Source: Rhodococcus sp. B7740 (GTDB lineage: Bacteria; Actinomycetota; Actinomycetes; Mycobacteriales; Mycobacteriaceae). From it: DNA of 64,000 bases. Every line of letters begins with the position of its first letter. The first letter of the stretch is position 1. Positions 30,184 to 38,289 of this stretch are shown in pieces. A program made the translations under genes and the position numbers. The notes under the pieces are model-generated. The model was not told the origin of the DNA. It saw only the letters and a list, made by a program, of their open reading frames with translations, and searched no databases. The stretch spans positions 372,001 to 436,000 of the forward strand of contig NZ_CP010797.1 in the NCBI RefSeq assembly GCF_000954115.1, read 5' to 3'.

Positions 30184-31161
30184 TCAGTTGCCGCGCTCGG
30201 CCACGACCCCACCCGGGCGACCCAGTGCGTACGGTGCCTTGATGTCGGCATCGTCGAATGCCTGGAGTATCTCCTGGTGGAGTCGGCGCTGCACGGCCCA
30301 CTGGCGGCCGGGGCGGGTCTTGATCGTGATGCGGATGGTGACCGTGTCGGCGCTGACCGCATTGACCCCGAGCATCTCGGGCGGTTCGAGAATGTCGTCG
30401 GCGAAGTCTTTCGACTCCACCACCTTCAGCGTGGTGCGTTCGGCGACTGCGCGGGCCTCGTCGATGTTGGCCGTGTGGGACACGGGCAGATCGAGAACGG
30501 CGACCGCGAAACCCTGACTCATGTTGCCCACGCGCAGCACCTCGCCGTTGCGGCAGTACCAGACCGTGCCGTTGACATCCCTGATCGTCGTGACGCGTAG
30601 CCCCACGCTCTCGACGGTGCCGGTCGCTTCACCGAGGTCGACGACGTCACCCACTCCGTACTGGTCCTCGAGAAGCATGAAGATGCCCGACAGAAAGTCT
30701 CGAACCAGGTTCTGGGCACCGAAGCCCAAGGCGACACCGACGATGCCCGCCGAGGCGATGAACGGAGCGACATTGACCCCCGCCACATCGAGCACCGAGA
30801 GCACGAACCACGTGAGAATCATGACCGAGACCGCCGACTTGAGCACCGAGCCGATCGTGTTGGCCCGTTGTTTGCGACGCTCGTTGAGAATCGCACCCTT
30901 GACGGTGCTCGACGACCGGTCGCGGAGCGGACGCAACAGCATCGGAGACTTCCCGACGTTGTTGCGGGTGAATCGGTCGATCAGTTTGTGCAGGACCAGT
31001 CGCAGCACGATGGCGAGGACCAGATAGCCCAGAGCCTGCAGCGGACGATCGACCAACCAGTCGCGTCCGGTCTCCGTCAACTCGAAAGCTCGGGTGTCGA
31101 GATCTCGCAACAGCGACGGGTCGGGAAGGGACGATGCGGACAGGAAGGTTGATACGGACAC
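30184..31161 (-). CDS. MscS-family mechanosensitive channel
   Basis: A 325-aa membrane protein. Two or three hydrophobic helices precede the pore-lining MscS helix: VALGFGAQNLVRDFLSGIFMLLEDQYGVGDVV near residue 155, with the Gly/Ala packing and the QN...D turn of the family. The beta domain and C-terminal alpha/beta domain follow. It would open under membrane tension to release osmolytes on hypo-osmotic shock. The start is GTG at 31161. It lies 51 nt upstream of glbO on the same strand, so the two may share a transcript, and it is divergent from the HNH gene. Confidence 0.88.
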   Translation of the reverse strand: MSVSTFLSASSLPDPSLLRDLDTRAFELTETGRDWLVDRPLQALGYLVLAIVLRLVLHKLIDRFTRNNVGKSPMLLRPLRDRSSSTVKGAILNERRKQRANTIGSVLKSAVSVMILTWFVLSVLDVAGVNVAPFIASAGIVGVALGFGAQNLVRDFLSGIFMLLEDQYGVGDVVDLGEATGTVESVGLRVTTIRDVNGTVWYCRNGEVLRVGNMSQGFAVAVLDLPVSHTANIDEARAVAERTTLKVVESKDFADDILEPPEMLGVNAVSADTVTIRITIKTRPGRQWAVQRRLHQEILQAFDDADIKAPYALGRPGGVVAERGN

Positions 31162-31306
31162 CCGAAAAGTCTACGGAGACGTCGAGATCTCGCCAGTCAC
31201 GCTGCGCATGGAGCCGCCGATCGTCGATCGTGAACGCGAGGACGCGAGATGTTCACCGTTCGGCAACAGAAAATGCCGAGAAAAAGGCTGTGCGTGGACG
31301 GTGTAT

Positions 31307-31334
31307 TCGTGTTCCACTGTCACTCGTGTTCCAC
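31307..31334. repeat. Direct repeat TCGTGTTCCAC upstream of the HNH gene
   Basis: Two exact 11-bp copies at 31307-31317 and 31324-31334, offset by 17 bp, lie in the 213-bp space between mscS and the HNH gene. They may be a regulator site in the HNH leader. No promoter is obvious. Confidence 0.45.
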
Positions 31335-31374
31335 GCAAGCCATGCGCGGGCGCCGACTGTCTCTGGAGCAACGC

Positions 31375-32037
31375 ATGAAGAACTCGCAACACCGCCATCG
31401 ACAACTCCCGCCCACTGAGGGCCGCACCACGCACGACCAGCGTGAGACGGCCTCGGGGGCTTCTCCGCTGCGTGTGGTGCCGACGGCTCACACCGCCACG
31501 GGCGACGACGCCGTTCCGGCGTGGGTCAAGCGCCGTGTGCTGCTCCTCAATGCCACATTCGAACCACTGACCGCGCTTCCGATGCGCCGGGCGGTGGTTC
31601 TTCTCGTTTGTGGGAAAGCCGACGTGGTGCACGACGATCCGGAGGGCCCGTTCATTCGGTCTGCGGACTTCTCGGTCCAGGTGCCGTCGGTGATCAGATT
31701 GCGGACGTTCGTCCGTGTTCCGTACCGAGCGCGAGTGCCGATGACCCGCGCCGCGCTGATGCACCGCGATCGGTTCCGGTGCGCGTACTGCGGAAGCAAA
31801 GCCGAAACCGTCGACCATGTGGTCCCGCGTAGTCGCGGAGGTGGCCACTCGTGGGAGAACTGCGTCGCTTGCTGCGCCTCGTGCAACCATCGCAAGGCGG
31901 ACAAATTGCTCAGTGAGATCGGCTGGACACTGCGCGCCCAGTTGGTGCCGCCCAAGGGTCCGCACTGGCGACTGTTGGCGACGACCAAGGAGCTCGACCC
32001 GACGTGGCTCGCGTACCTCGGTGAGGGTGCTGCCTGA
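31375..32037 (+). CDS. HNH endonuclease-domain protein (Rv2469c-like)
   Basis: A 220-aa protein. After a poorly conserved, basic N terminus, the sequence LLLNATFEPLTALPMRRAVVLL introduces a domain often found before HNH nucleases. The HNH core RDRFRCAYCGSKAETVDHVVPRSRGGGHSWENCVACCASCNHRKADK (residues ~135-180) has all four zinc cysteines and the catalytic His. It should be able to cut DNA, although many such chromosomal actinobacterial proteins have no assigned target. The ATG at 31375 has GGAG 6 nt upstream. Rv2469c holds the corresponding place in M. tuberculosis. It is not linked to any phage or restriction genes here. Confidence 0.85.
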   Translation: MKNSQHRHRQLPPTEGRTTHDQRETASGASPLRVVPTAHTATGDDAVPAWVKRRVLLLNATFEPLTALPMRRAVVLLVCGKADVVHDDPEGPFIRSADFSVQVPSVIRLRTFVRVPYRARVPMTRAALMHRDRFRCAYCGSKAETVDHVVPRSRGGGHSWENCVACCASCNHRKADKLLSEIGWTLRAQLVPPKGPHWRLLATTKELDPTWLAYLGEGAA

Positions 32038-32104
32038 CGCGGTCGGGTCTGCACATTTCGGTCACAACACCGGCCCCGACGTGGTTCGACGCGCAATTGT
32101 CGAC

Positions 32105-32118
32105 TAACGTCACACCCC
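32105..32118 (+). promoter_or_regulatory. -10 element for a leaderless ctaJ-like mRNA
   Basis: TAACGT (32105-32110) fits TANNNT and is followed by 8 nt and the GTG at 32119. No ribosome-binding site is seen. Confidence 0.45.
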
Positions 32119-32370
32119 GTGAGCATTTTTGAGACCACGCTGATATTCGGGGTGATTCCGGTTGCGGTGATCGGACTCCTCGGCGCGTTGTCCTACTTGA
32201 CCGACAAGCAGCCCGGTATGGACGTTCCGCCCTACCGACTGACGGACGAGTGGACGCGCGAGCCATTGCTGTGGAGTGCTACGGACGAGGTGACTCCCTT
32301 CGGAGGCCACGGTTCGCACGACGCCGACACAGCCGACTCGATCGGAGGTTCCGCAAGTGGCAAGTGGTGA
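32119..32370 (+). CDS. ctaJ: Small single-TM protein, candidate cytochrome aa3 oxidase subunit CtaJ
   Basis: An 83-aa protein. Residues ~5-27 (ETTLIFGVIPVAVIGLLGAL) are one transmembrane helix; a short polar tail with PPYRLTDEWTREPLLWSATDE follows. This size and layout, and its place between the HNH gene and DUF5130-pepN, match my memory of MSMEG_4693, the small subunit CtaJ found in the mycobacterial III2-IV2 respiratory supercomplex. I did not compare sequences, so the call is by position and shape. It starts with GTG immediately behind a -10 element, and its 3' end overlaps the DUF5130 gene by 14 nt. Confidence 0.6.
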   Translation: MSIFETTLIFGVIPVAVIGLLGALSYLTDKQPGMDVPPYRLTDEWTREPLLWSATDEVTPFGGHGSHDADTADSIGGSASGKW

Positions 32371-32833
32371 ACTCGTCCGCAGTGACGTCAGAGAAGAAGA
32401 CCTGCCTTTCGGGGCTGCGCTCACCTCGAGCGGCCGCGTCTCGGCGGCTCACGAGTTCGGGACCGCGAATCCCGAGCACCTGCCGTTCGCCACGCAGGAC
32501 CTGGTTGCGCTCGACGACGCACTCACCCAAGCGATTCGGCAGACCAAGATCCGGTTCAACGTCTACATCGGTGATCTCGGCGTCGATCCGGCCGCGGGTG
32601 CGGATTCGGTGTTTCCCGGGACTCCCGATGCCGTTCGCTCGGTTCTGATCGCCGTCGACCCCAATCGGCACGCACTCGAGATCCGCACCGGAAAGCGAGT
32701 GTCCAATCGAGCGACCGACCGGGTCGCACAGTTGGGTGTCACCGCGGCCCTCGGCCCGTTCCGCGACGGAAACCTCATCGACGGTCTGGTCACCTCCGTC
32801 CGGGTGATGGCCGCGTCCATCCTGAGCCCCTAG
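32357..32833 (+). CDS. DUF5130 (TPM-like) protein, Rv2468c counterpart
   Basis: A 158-aa protein. The core VALDDALTQAIRQTKIRFNVYIGDLG ... VLIAVDPNRHALEIRTG ... GVTAALGPFRDGNLIDGL resembles the TPM/DUF5130 domain found in actinobacteria. No catalytic motif is seen, nor a signal peptide. The GTG at 32357 lies inside the end of the ctaJ-like gene, with GGAGG at about 8-nt spacing, so the two are coupled. A 16-bp terminator stem follows at 32859-32910. The family role is unknown; the constant link to the small membrane protein hints at a shared task at the membrane. Confidence 0.78.
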   Translation: MASGELVRSDVREEDLPFGAALTSSGRVSAAHEFGTANPEHLPFATQDLVALDDALTQAIRQTKIRFNVYIGDLGVDPAAGADSVFPGTPDAVRSVLIAVDPNRHALEIRTGKRVSNRATDRVAQLGVTAALGPFRDGNLIDGLVTSVRVMAASILSP

Positions 32834-32858
32834 CTCCCTTCCTCCCGACCGCGCTCGT

Positions 32859-32910
32859 ACGACGAGGGCCGGTTGCTCCACCTCCGGGTGAAGTAACCGG
32901 CCCTCGTCGT
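32859..32910. terminator. Strong bidirectional terminator hairpin
   Basis: A perfect 16-bp stem (32859-32874 with 32895-32910) with a 20-nt loop lies between DUF5130 and the convergent pepN gene. It can serve both directions. Confidence 0.85.
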
Positions 32911-32924
32911 CGGTGCCGTCGAGA

Positions 32925-35498
32925 TCAGCTCGCGTCGAACTCCCGTGCAGCGAGAGCCCGAACGATTCCGGCCCGGCCCTCGATCACCAGGCGTCGGAGT
33001 GCGGGCGGTAGGTCGCCGTCGAGGAATCCGTCCGCCGCAGCGAGGGAGTCCTCCGAGATCGACCAGGACGGGTACAGGCCCACCACGACGGTCTGCGCGA
33101 CCTCACTCGAACGACGCGCCCAGACACCTTCGATGGCGTCGAAATAGCGGGCGACGTACGGTTCGAGCAGCTCGCCCTGACCTGGTCCGGCGAAGCCGCC
33201 GATGATCGAGCGGGCCGTGATGTTGGGAACCGCATCGTCGTCCACCACCGTCGTCCAGGCCTGCTCCTTCACCTCCGCGCTGGGCCGAGCGGCTCGTGCA
33301 GCCGCTGCCGACCGGGCTCCGGCGGCAGTGTTGTCCCTGGCCGCCTCGGCGTCGATCACCGGCGAGTCCAGGCCGTCGGCGTCGATCGCACCGGCACCGG
33401 CCAGCGCCGTGACGATGCGCCAGCGCAGATCGGTATCCACGCCGAGGCCGTCCAGCGACTGCCCCTCCACATCACCGTCGAGCAGTGCCCTCAGCACGTC
33501 GATGTGACGGTCGCCGAGCTCGGTGCCGGTGAGAGCATTGACGAATGCCAGCTGGTGATCCGAGCCTGCTTCGGCGCTGCGCGCCAGGTCGAGCAGCGCA
33601 TCGGCGAACTCGGGGGTACCGTGCTCGGCCGCCCATGCCGGGTCGGCGTAGCTGGAGATTGCGGTCTGGGCCTGCAGCAGAAGTCGTTGCACCACACCCA
33701 CTTCCGTCTCAGCGCCGATTCCGCGCTGGACGAGGGCCACGAAGTCTCGCGCCTTCATCTCGGCGGATCGAGTCATCTCCCAGGCCGCCGACCACGCGAG
33801 GGTGCGGGGGAGTGGCTCGGCGATGTCGGCGATTCGAGAGAGAAGGACATCGAGCGAATCCGGGTCGAGTCGCACCGCGCAGTACGTCAGGTCGTCGTCG
33901 TTGACCAGGACGAGCTTGCCGCGCGAGACGCCGACCAACGCATCGACGGTCGTCGACTCGGCAGCGTCGAGGTCGAGTTCGACGCGGTCGGTGCGCACCA
34001 GCTTGCCGTCGACGTCGTCGTAGATTCCCACCGCGATGCGGTGCACGCGATGCTCGCCCGCACCCGGGGCAGCACCGGTCTGCAGCACCGAGAAGCGGGT
34101 GAACTTGCCGTCGGCGTCGACGTCGAAATCCGGGCTCAACGTGTTCAGGCCGGTGGTGCGCAGCCACTGGGCACCCCAGTCGGAGAGATCGCGTCCCGAC
34201 GACTTCTCCAGAGCGGCAAGCAGATCCGAGAACGTGGCGTTGGCGAAGGCATGATCGACGAAGTACGCCCGCAATCCGGCGAGGAAGTCCTCCTTGCCGA
34301 CGTACGCCACCAGTTGCTTGAGCACACTCGCGCCCTTGGCGTAGGTGATGCCGTCGAAGTTTACCTCCACGGCCGCGAGATCGGGAATGTCGGCGGCGAT
34401 GGGATGCGTCGACGGCAACTGGTCCTGACGGTAGGCCCAGGCCTTCTCGACGTTGGCGAAAGTGGTCCACGCGTTGGTGTACTCGGTTGACTCGGACTGG
34501 CACAGCACCGAGGCGAACGTCGCGAACGACTCGTTGAGCCACAGGTCGTCCCACCACGTCATGGTCACCAGGTCGCCGAACCACATGTGTGCCATCTCGT
34601 GCAGCACGGTCTCGGCGCGCCGTTCGTACGAGTACCGCGTCACCTTGGACCGGAAGACGTAGTCCTCGAGGAACGTGACGGCACCCGCGTTCTCCATGGC
34701 ACCGGCATTGAACTCGGGCACGAAGAGCTGGTCGTACTTGCCGAAGGCGTAGGGAGTGCCGAAGTTCTCGTGGTAGAAACCGAAGCCCTGCTTGGTCTCG
34801 GTGAACAGGCGCTCCGCGTCCATGTGCTCGGCAAGTGAAGCGCGGCAATAGATTCCGAGGGGAATGGTGCCGTGGTCGTCGGTGTACGAGTCGGTCCACT
34901 CCGCGTACGGTCCGGCGATCAGTGCGACGAGGTAGGTGCTCATCAACGGTGTCGTGTCGAACACGTGCTCGCCCGCCGCAGGCTCGGCGGCGTGCGCGGC
35001 ATTGGAGATGATCGTCCAGCTCTCCGGCGCGGTGACCTTCAGATCGAAGGTGGCCTTGAGATCGGGCTGATCGAAGCAGGCGAACATACGCTTTGCATCG
35101 GCGGTCTCGAACTGCGAGTACAGGTAGACCGTGCCGTCCGACGGATCGACGAAACGGTGCAGTCCCTCGCCCGTGTGCGAGTAGACGCAGTCCGCATCGA
35201 TGACGAGTTCGTTGTGCTCGGCCAGATTCTCGAGCGCGAGGCCGGTCGACTCGTCGTAGTCGGCGGTATCGAGATCGGCGCCGTTGAGCGTCGCGGAGCG
35301 GATCGTGCTCGCGATGATGTCCACGAAAGTCGACGCCCCGGCGGTGGCCGCGAACGTGATGGTGGTGAGCGAGCGGAAGGTCTTCTCGCCCGGATTGCCC
35401 TCGCCGTCGGTGAGATCGAGAACGATCGCGTACTTCGTTTCCCCGATGATCGCCGAACGCTCGGAGGCTTGGTCACGCGTCAGGTTGGGAGCAACCAC
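32925..35498 (-). CDS. pepN: Aminopeptidase N (M1 family)
   Basis: An 857-aa zinc metallopeptidase. The exopeptidase motif GAMEN lies near residue 258. The zinc site HEMAHMWFG near 295 is completed by a Glu in LNESFA 18 residues on. The N-terminal beta domain precedes it, and a large helical ERAP1-like C-terminal domain follows. It removes N-terminal residues from peptides in the cytoplasm and would process products of the Clp protease encoded 6 kb away. The GTG at 35498 is chosen because it begins right before the conserved APNLTRDQA; a GTG at 35510 is also possible, but AGAGG would then touch the start codon. Counterpart of Rv2467. Confidence 0.93.
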   Translation of the reverse strand: MVAPNLTRDQASERSAIIGETKYAIVLDLTDGEGNPGEKTFRSLTTITFAATAGASTFVDIIASTIRSATLNGADLDTADYDESTGLALENLAEHNELVIDADCVYSHTGEGLHRFVDPSDGTVYLYSQFETADAKRMFACFDQPDLKATFDLKVTAPESWTIISNAAHAAEPAAGEHVFDTTPLMSTYLVALIAGPYAEWTDSYTDDHGTIPLGIYCRASLAEHMDAERLFTETKQGFGFYHENFGTPYAFGKYDQLFVPEFNAGAMENAGAVTFLEDYVFRSKVTRYSYERRAETVLHEMAHMWFGDLVTMTWWDDLWLNESFATFASVLCQSESTEYTNAWTTFANVEKAWAYRQDQLPSTHPIAADIPDLAAVEVNFDGITYAKGASVLKQLVAYVGKEDFLAGLRAYFVDHAFANATFSDLLAALEKSSGRDLSDWGAQWLRTTGLNTLSPDFDVDADGKFTRFSVLQTGAAPGAGEHRVHRIAVGIYDDVDGKLVRTDRVELDLDAAESTTVDALVGVSRGKLVLVNDDDLTYCAVRLDPDSLDVLLSRIADIAEPLPRTLAWSAAWEMTRSAEMKARDFVALVQRGIGAETEVGVVQRLLLQAQTAISSYADPAWAAEHGTPEFADALLDLARSAEAGSDHQLAFVNALTGTELGDRHIDVLRALLDGDVEGQSLDGLGVDTDLRWRIVTALAGAGAIDADGLDSPVIDAEAARDNTAAGARSAAAARAARPSAEVKEQAWTTVVDDDAVPNITARSIIGGFAGPGQGELLEPYVARYFDAIEGVWARRSSEVAQTVVVGLYPSWSISEDSLAAADGFLDGDLPPALRRLVIEGRAGIVRALAAREFDAS

Positions 35499-35585
35499 TT
35501 CAGTCGACACCTCTTCGTGTAGTTATGGATAGTGCCTTCCATCCCATCACGTCACGCGTACCCCTCGCTGGCCGACGGGCCGTGC

Positions 35586-35612
35586 GGAATGTCTGCGCGG
35601 TGGGCGGTTGTT
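35586..35612 (+). promoter_or_regulatory. Candidate SigH/SigR-type promoter of the DsbA-like gene
   Basis: GGAAT (35586-35590) is followed by GTT at 16 nt and again at 19 nt (35610-35612). The SigR/SigH consensus is GGAAT-N18-GTT, so spacing is off by one at best. M. tuberculosis Rv2466c is a known SigH target, which supports the reading. Confidence 0.4.
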
Positions 35613-35656
35613 ACGCAATGAAGAGACGTTGACCTCGACTTCCAAGGAGTAGGACA

Positions 35657-36274
35657 GTGGCCGGTTCAGGACAGAAAGACACTGCGGATTTTTGGTTCGA
35701 CCCACTGTGCCCGTGGTGTTGGATCACCTCGCGGTGGATTCTCGAGGTGCAGCAGGTGCGCGACATCGACGTGAACTTCCACGTCATGAGCCTGGCAGTG
35801 CTCAACGAGGGCCGCGATCTGCCCGAGGAGTACGCCGCGATGATGAAGAAGGCCTGGGGGCCGGTTCGGGTGGCGATCGCCGCAGCCAAGCTGAAGGGCG
35901 ACGAGGTTCTCGCCCCGCTGTACGCGGCCATGGGAACGCGAATTCACAACGAGGGCAACAAGGATTTCGACGTCGTGATCTCGGAGTCGCTCGCGGAACT
36001 GGATCTGCCCGGTGACCTTGCGAAGGCCGCCGAGAGCACCGACTACGACGAGGACCTGCGGACCAGTCATCACGCGGGCATGGACAAGGTGGGGCCCGAT
36101 GTCGGCACCCCGACCATCCACGTCAACGGCGTGGCCTTCTTCGGCCCTGTGCTCTCCCGAATCCCGCGCGGTGAAGAAGCAGGCAAGCTCTGGGACGCGT
36201 CGGTGATCTTTGCGTCGTACCCGCACTTCTACGAGCTCAAGCGCACCCGCAACGAGGACCCACAGTTCGACTGA
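35657..36274 (+). CDS. DsbA-family mycothiol-dependent reductase (Rv2466c-like)
   Basis: A 205-aa thioredoxin-fold protein with a helical insertion. The active site CPWC lies at residues 18-21 in [10 protein letters not shown]. The cis-Pro loop reads [10 protein letters not shown]. No signal peptide is present, so it acts in the cytoplasm, unlike exported DsbA. The M. tuberculosis homologue Rv2466c uses mycothiol to reduce oxidised substrates and activates some nitro prodrugs. The GTG at 35657 has AAGGAG at 7-nt spacing. A GGAAT-type stress promoter may lie upstream. A 14-bp hairpin at 36291-36324 ends the unit. Confidence 0.9.
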   Translation: MAGSGQKDTADFWFDPLCPWCWITSRWILEVQQVRDIDVNFHVMSLAVLNEGRDLPEEYAAMMKKAWGPVRVAIAAAKLKGDEVLAPLYAAMGTRIHNEGNKDFDVVISESLAELDLPGDLAKAAESTDYDEDLRTSHHAGMDKVGPDVGTPTIHVNGVAFFGPVLSRIPRGEEAGKLWDASVIFASYPHFYELKRTRNEDPQFD

Positions 36275-36290
36275 TCGCATGACCCTCGTG

Positions 36291-36324
36291 CGTGGAAATT
36301 CGTACCCTGCTACGAGTTTCCGCG
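36291..36324. terminator. Terminator hairpin between convergent genes
   Basis: A 14-bp stem with two G-U pairs (36291-36304 with 36311-36324) and a 6-nt loop lies between the DsbA-like gene and the DUF429 gene. Confidence 0.7.
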
Positions 36325-36335
36325 TACGGGGTTCG

Positions 36336-36998
36336 TCAGGCGACGATCCGATCCGAGCTGTCCTCGGTACCGAACGTCCGATGCTCGCCGACGTGGAACC
36401 GCCTCGCCGACCACGCCGCTGCGGCCGCGTCGAGAACATCGTCGACGGCGGGTCCGGGCGGCAGATCTGCGAGATCGAGGTGTTCTCTCCATCGCATCAG
36501 GGCGGACAAACGCTGCCCGACGCCTCGGCCGGACTTCTTCGACGCGAACGTCGTCGTCGGTGACATCGCCCGGAACGAGCATTCGGGATGTACCTCGACG
36601 TACCGGTCCCGGTCGAAGTCGGCATCGAGCCAGGCCTTCACGGACGGCAGGATGTGCCACGTCTGCTTGCTGATCGCCTTGCCGGTGAGTTGCCGAGACA
36701 CCGCACACGCTTCGGGATACGACTCGGCGGCGAGCACGTCGACGACCGGCGTGTGGAAGATCGAGCTCCTCGCCGTTCCGAGAAACCTCTTGGCCTCCAG
36801 TTCGCTGACGCGATAACCGCCTCGGGGCAACGACAGCGGCATGTCGACTCCCACTCGTGCGCAGTCCCGAGTCACCTCGAGCACGTCGGCCACCGACGCG
36901 CAACCGGTCCACGTCAGCGTGGTCCCGGCCGAGATCGCGACCACCCATGCGCCCTTCGCGCCGTCCACACCGGCGAATTTCTCGGCTTCGGAGTTCAC
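36336..36998 (-). CDS. DUF429 protein, predicted RNase H-like fold
   Basis: A 220-aa protein with the DUF429 pattern: FAGVDGAKGAWVVAI at the N terminus, GVDMPLSLP near residue 50, RSSIFHTP near 78, and YVEVHPECSF near 132. Conserved Asp and Glu residues in these motifs fit a metal-dependent RNase H-like nuclease, as the family is usually described, but no activity is established to my knowledge. The GTG at 36998 is preceded at 7 nt by TAGAGT, so the mRNA is predicted leaderless. It is divergent from rpiB with only 16 bp between the start codons, so their promoters overlap. Confidence 0.8.
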   Translation of the reverse strand: MNSEAEKFAGVDGAKGAWVVAISAGTTLTWTGCASVADVLEVTRDCARVGVDMPLSLPRGGYRVSELEAKRFLGTARSSIFHTPVVDVLAAESYPEACAVSRQLTGKAISKQTWHILPSVKAWLDADFDRDRYVEVHPECSFRAMSPTTTFASKKSGRGVGQRLSALMRWREHLDLADLPPGPAVDDVLDAAAAAWSARRFHVGEHRTFGTEDSSDRIVA

Positions 36999-37011
36999 CT
37001 GTCAGACTCTA
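36999..37011 (-). promoter_or_regulatory. -10 element for the leaderless DUF429 mRNA
   Basis: On the minus strand TAGAGT (37011-37006) lies 7 nt before the GTG at 36998. The opposite start codon of rpiB is at 37015, so this promoter is embedded in the rpiB upstream region. Confidence 0.45.
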
Positions 37012-37014
37012 GGC

Positions 37015-37494
37015 ATGCGCGTATACCTGGGTGCCGACCACGCCGGCCTCGAGTTCAAGAATCAGATCATCGAACACCTGACGGCGACCGGGCACGAGCC
37101 CGTCGACTGCGGTGCCTTCGACTACGACCCCGTCGACGACTACCCGGCATTCTGCATCGACGCAGCACGCCGCGTCGTCGCCGATCCGGGTAGCCGCGGC
37201 CTGGTGCTCGGCGGTTCCGGAAACGGCGAGCAGATCGCCGCCAACAAGGTGCCCGGCGCTCGCTGTGCGTTGGCGTGGAGCGTCGAGACCGCGAAGTTGG
37301 CCCGCGAGCACAACGACGCTCAGCTCATCGGCATCGGCGGCCGCATGCACACGCTGCCCGAAGCCCTCGCGATCGTCGACGCCTTCCTCGGTACCCCGTT
37401 CTCGGGCGAGGAGCGCCACCAGCGCCGCATCGACATCCTGTCCGAGTACGAGCGCAGTGGCGAGGCACCCGAGGTGCCGGGAAAGCCCGCATAG
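37015..37494 (+). CDS. rpiB: Ribose-5-phosphate isomerase B
   Basis: A 159-aa enzyme that interconverts ribose-5-phosphate and ribulose-5-phosphate in the pentose phosphate pathway. ADHAG near residue 7 and the phosphate-binding GGSGNGEQIAANK near residue 66 are diagnostic. The Cys used as base in the E. coli enzyme is absent; the Glu in NGEQ (about residue 72) takes its place, as in the mycobacterial enzyme. The DNA glycosylase gene starts directly after the stop, with no gap. Counterpart of Rv2465c. Confidence 0.95.
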   Translation: MRVYLGADHAGLEFKNQIIEHLTATGHEPVDCGAFDYDPVDDYPAFCIDAARRVVADPGSRGLVLGGSGNGEQIAANKVPGARCALAWSVETAKLAREHNDAQLIGIGGRMHTLPEALAIVDAFLGTPFSGEERHQRRIDILSEYERSGEAPEVPGKPA

Positions 37495-38289
37495 GTGCCC
37501 GAGGGTCACACTCTGCACCGACTGGCTCGGTTGCACGGACGTCGGTTCGGCGGGGCACCGGTTCGGGCGAGCAGCCCAGAGGGGCGGTTCGCCTCCGGTG
37601 CCGCGCTGATCGACGGCCTCGTCCTCGAGAAGGCCGAGGCCTGGGGCAAGCATCTGCTGCACCGGTACGAGTCCGATCTGATCGTTCACATCCATCTCGG
37701 TCTGTACGGGAAGTTCACCGAACAGGCTGTGCCGCTGGACGATCCGGTCGGTGCCGTGCGATTGCGCATGGTGGGGGAGAAGTACGGTGTCGACCTGCGC
37801 GGCCCCACCGCCTGCGAGATCTACACCGAGGAGCAGGTCGACGCCCTGGTGGCGCGCCTGGGACCGGACCCGCTGCGTAAGGACGCCGATCCGGACGCAG
37901 CGTGGGCGCGAATCTCCAAGTCGCGCACGGCAATCGGCACGTTGCTGATGGATCAGAAGGTGCTCGCCGGAGTCGGCAACGTCTACCGCGCCGAGATCCT
38001 GTTCCGGCACGAGATCAACCCCATGCGGCCCGGCAAGGACCTCGATCGAGCCGAGTGGGATGCGATCTGGTTCGACCTCGTCGACCTCATGGCGATCGGT
38101 GTCCGACGCGGGCGCATCATCACCATCCGGCCCGAGGACGATCACGGCGACACTTACGGTGCACGGCGACCGCGGTCCTACGTCTACCGCAGGCAGGGGT
38201 ATCCCTGCCGGGTGTGCGGAGCAGACATCCTGCACTCGGTGATGCAGGCTCGAAACCTGTTCTGGTGCCCGGTCTGTCAGGCGACCTAG
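37495..38289 (+). CDS. Fpg/Nei-family DNA glycosylase (Nei2-like)
   Basis: A 264-aa base-excision repair glycosylase/AP lyase. The mature enzyme would start PEGHTLHR, giving the catalytic Pro and Glu. A Lys in WGKHLLH near residue 53 is the conserved catalytic lysine of the family. The helix-two-turn-helix DQKVLAGVGNVYRAE near residue 155 binds DNA. The zinc finger CRVCGADILHSVMQARNLFWCPVC is complete. It should remove oxidised pyrimidines. It starts at GTG immediately after the rpiB stop, and its 3' end overlaps the convergent gene by 4 bp. Counterpart of Rv2464c. Confidence 0.92.
   Translation: MPEGHTLHRLARLHGRRFGGAPVRASSPEGRFASGAALIDGLVLEKAEAWGKHLLHRYESDLIVHIHLGLYGKFTEQAVPLDDPVGAVRLRMVGEKYGVDLRGPTACEIYTEEQVDALVARLGPDPLRKDADPDAAWARISKSRTAIGTLLMDQKVLAGVGNVYRAEILFRHEINPMRPGKDLDRAEWDAIWFDLVDLMAIGVRRGRIITIRPEDDHGDTYGARRPRSYVYRRQGYPCRVCGADILHSVMQARNLFWCPVCQAT

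Noticed and set aside
31375..32037. HNH gene as part of a restriction, phage or toxin system
   Set aside because: No methylase, integrase, terminase or immunity gene is near, and the gene sits in a conserved housekeeping order.
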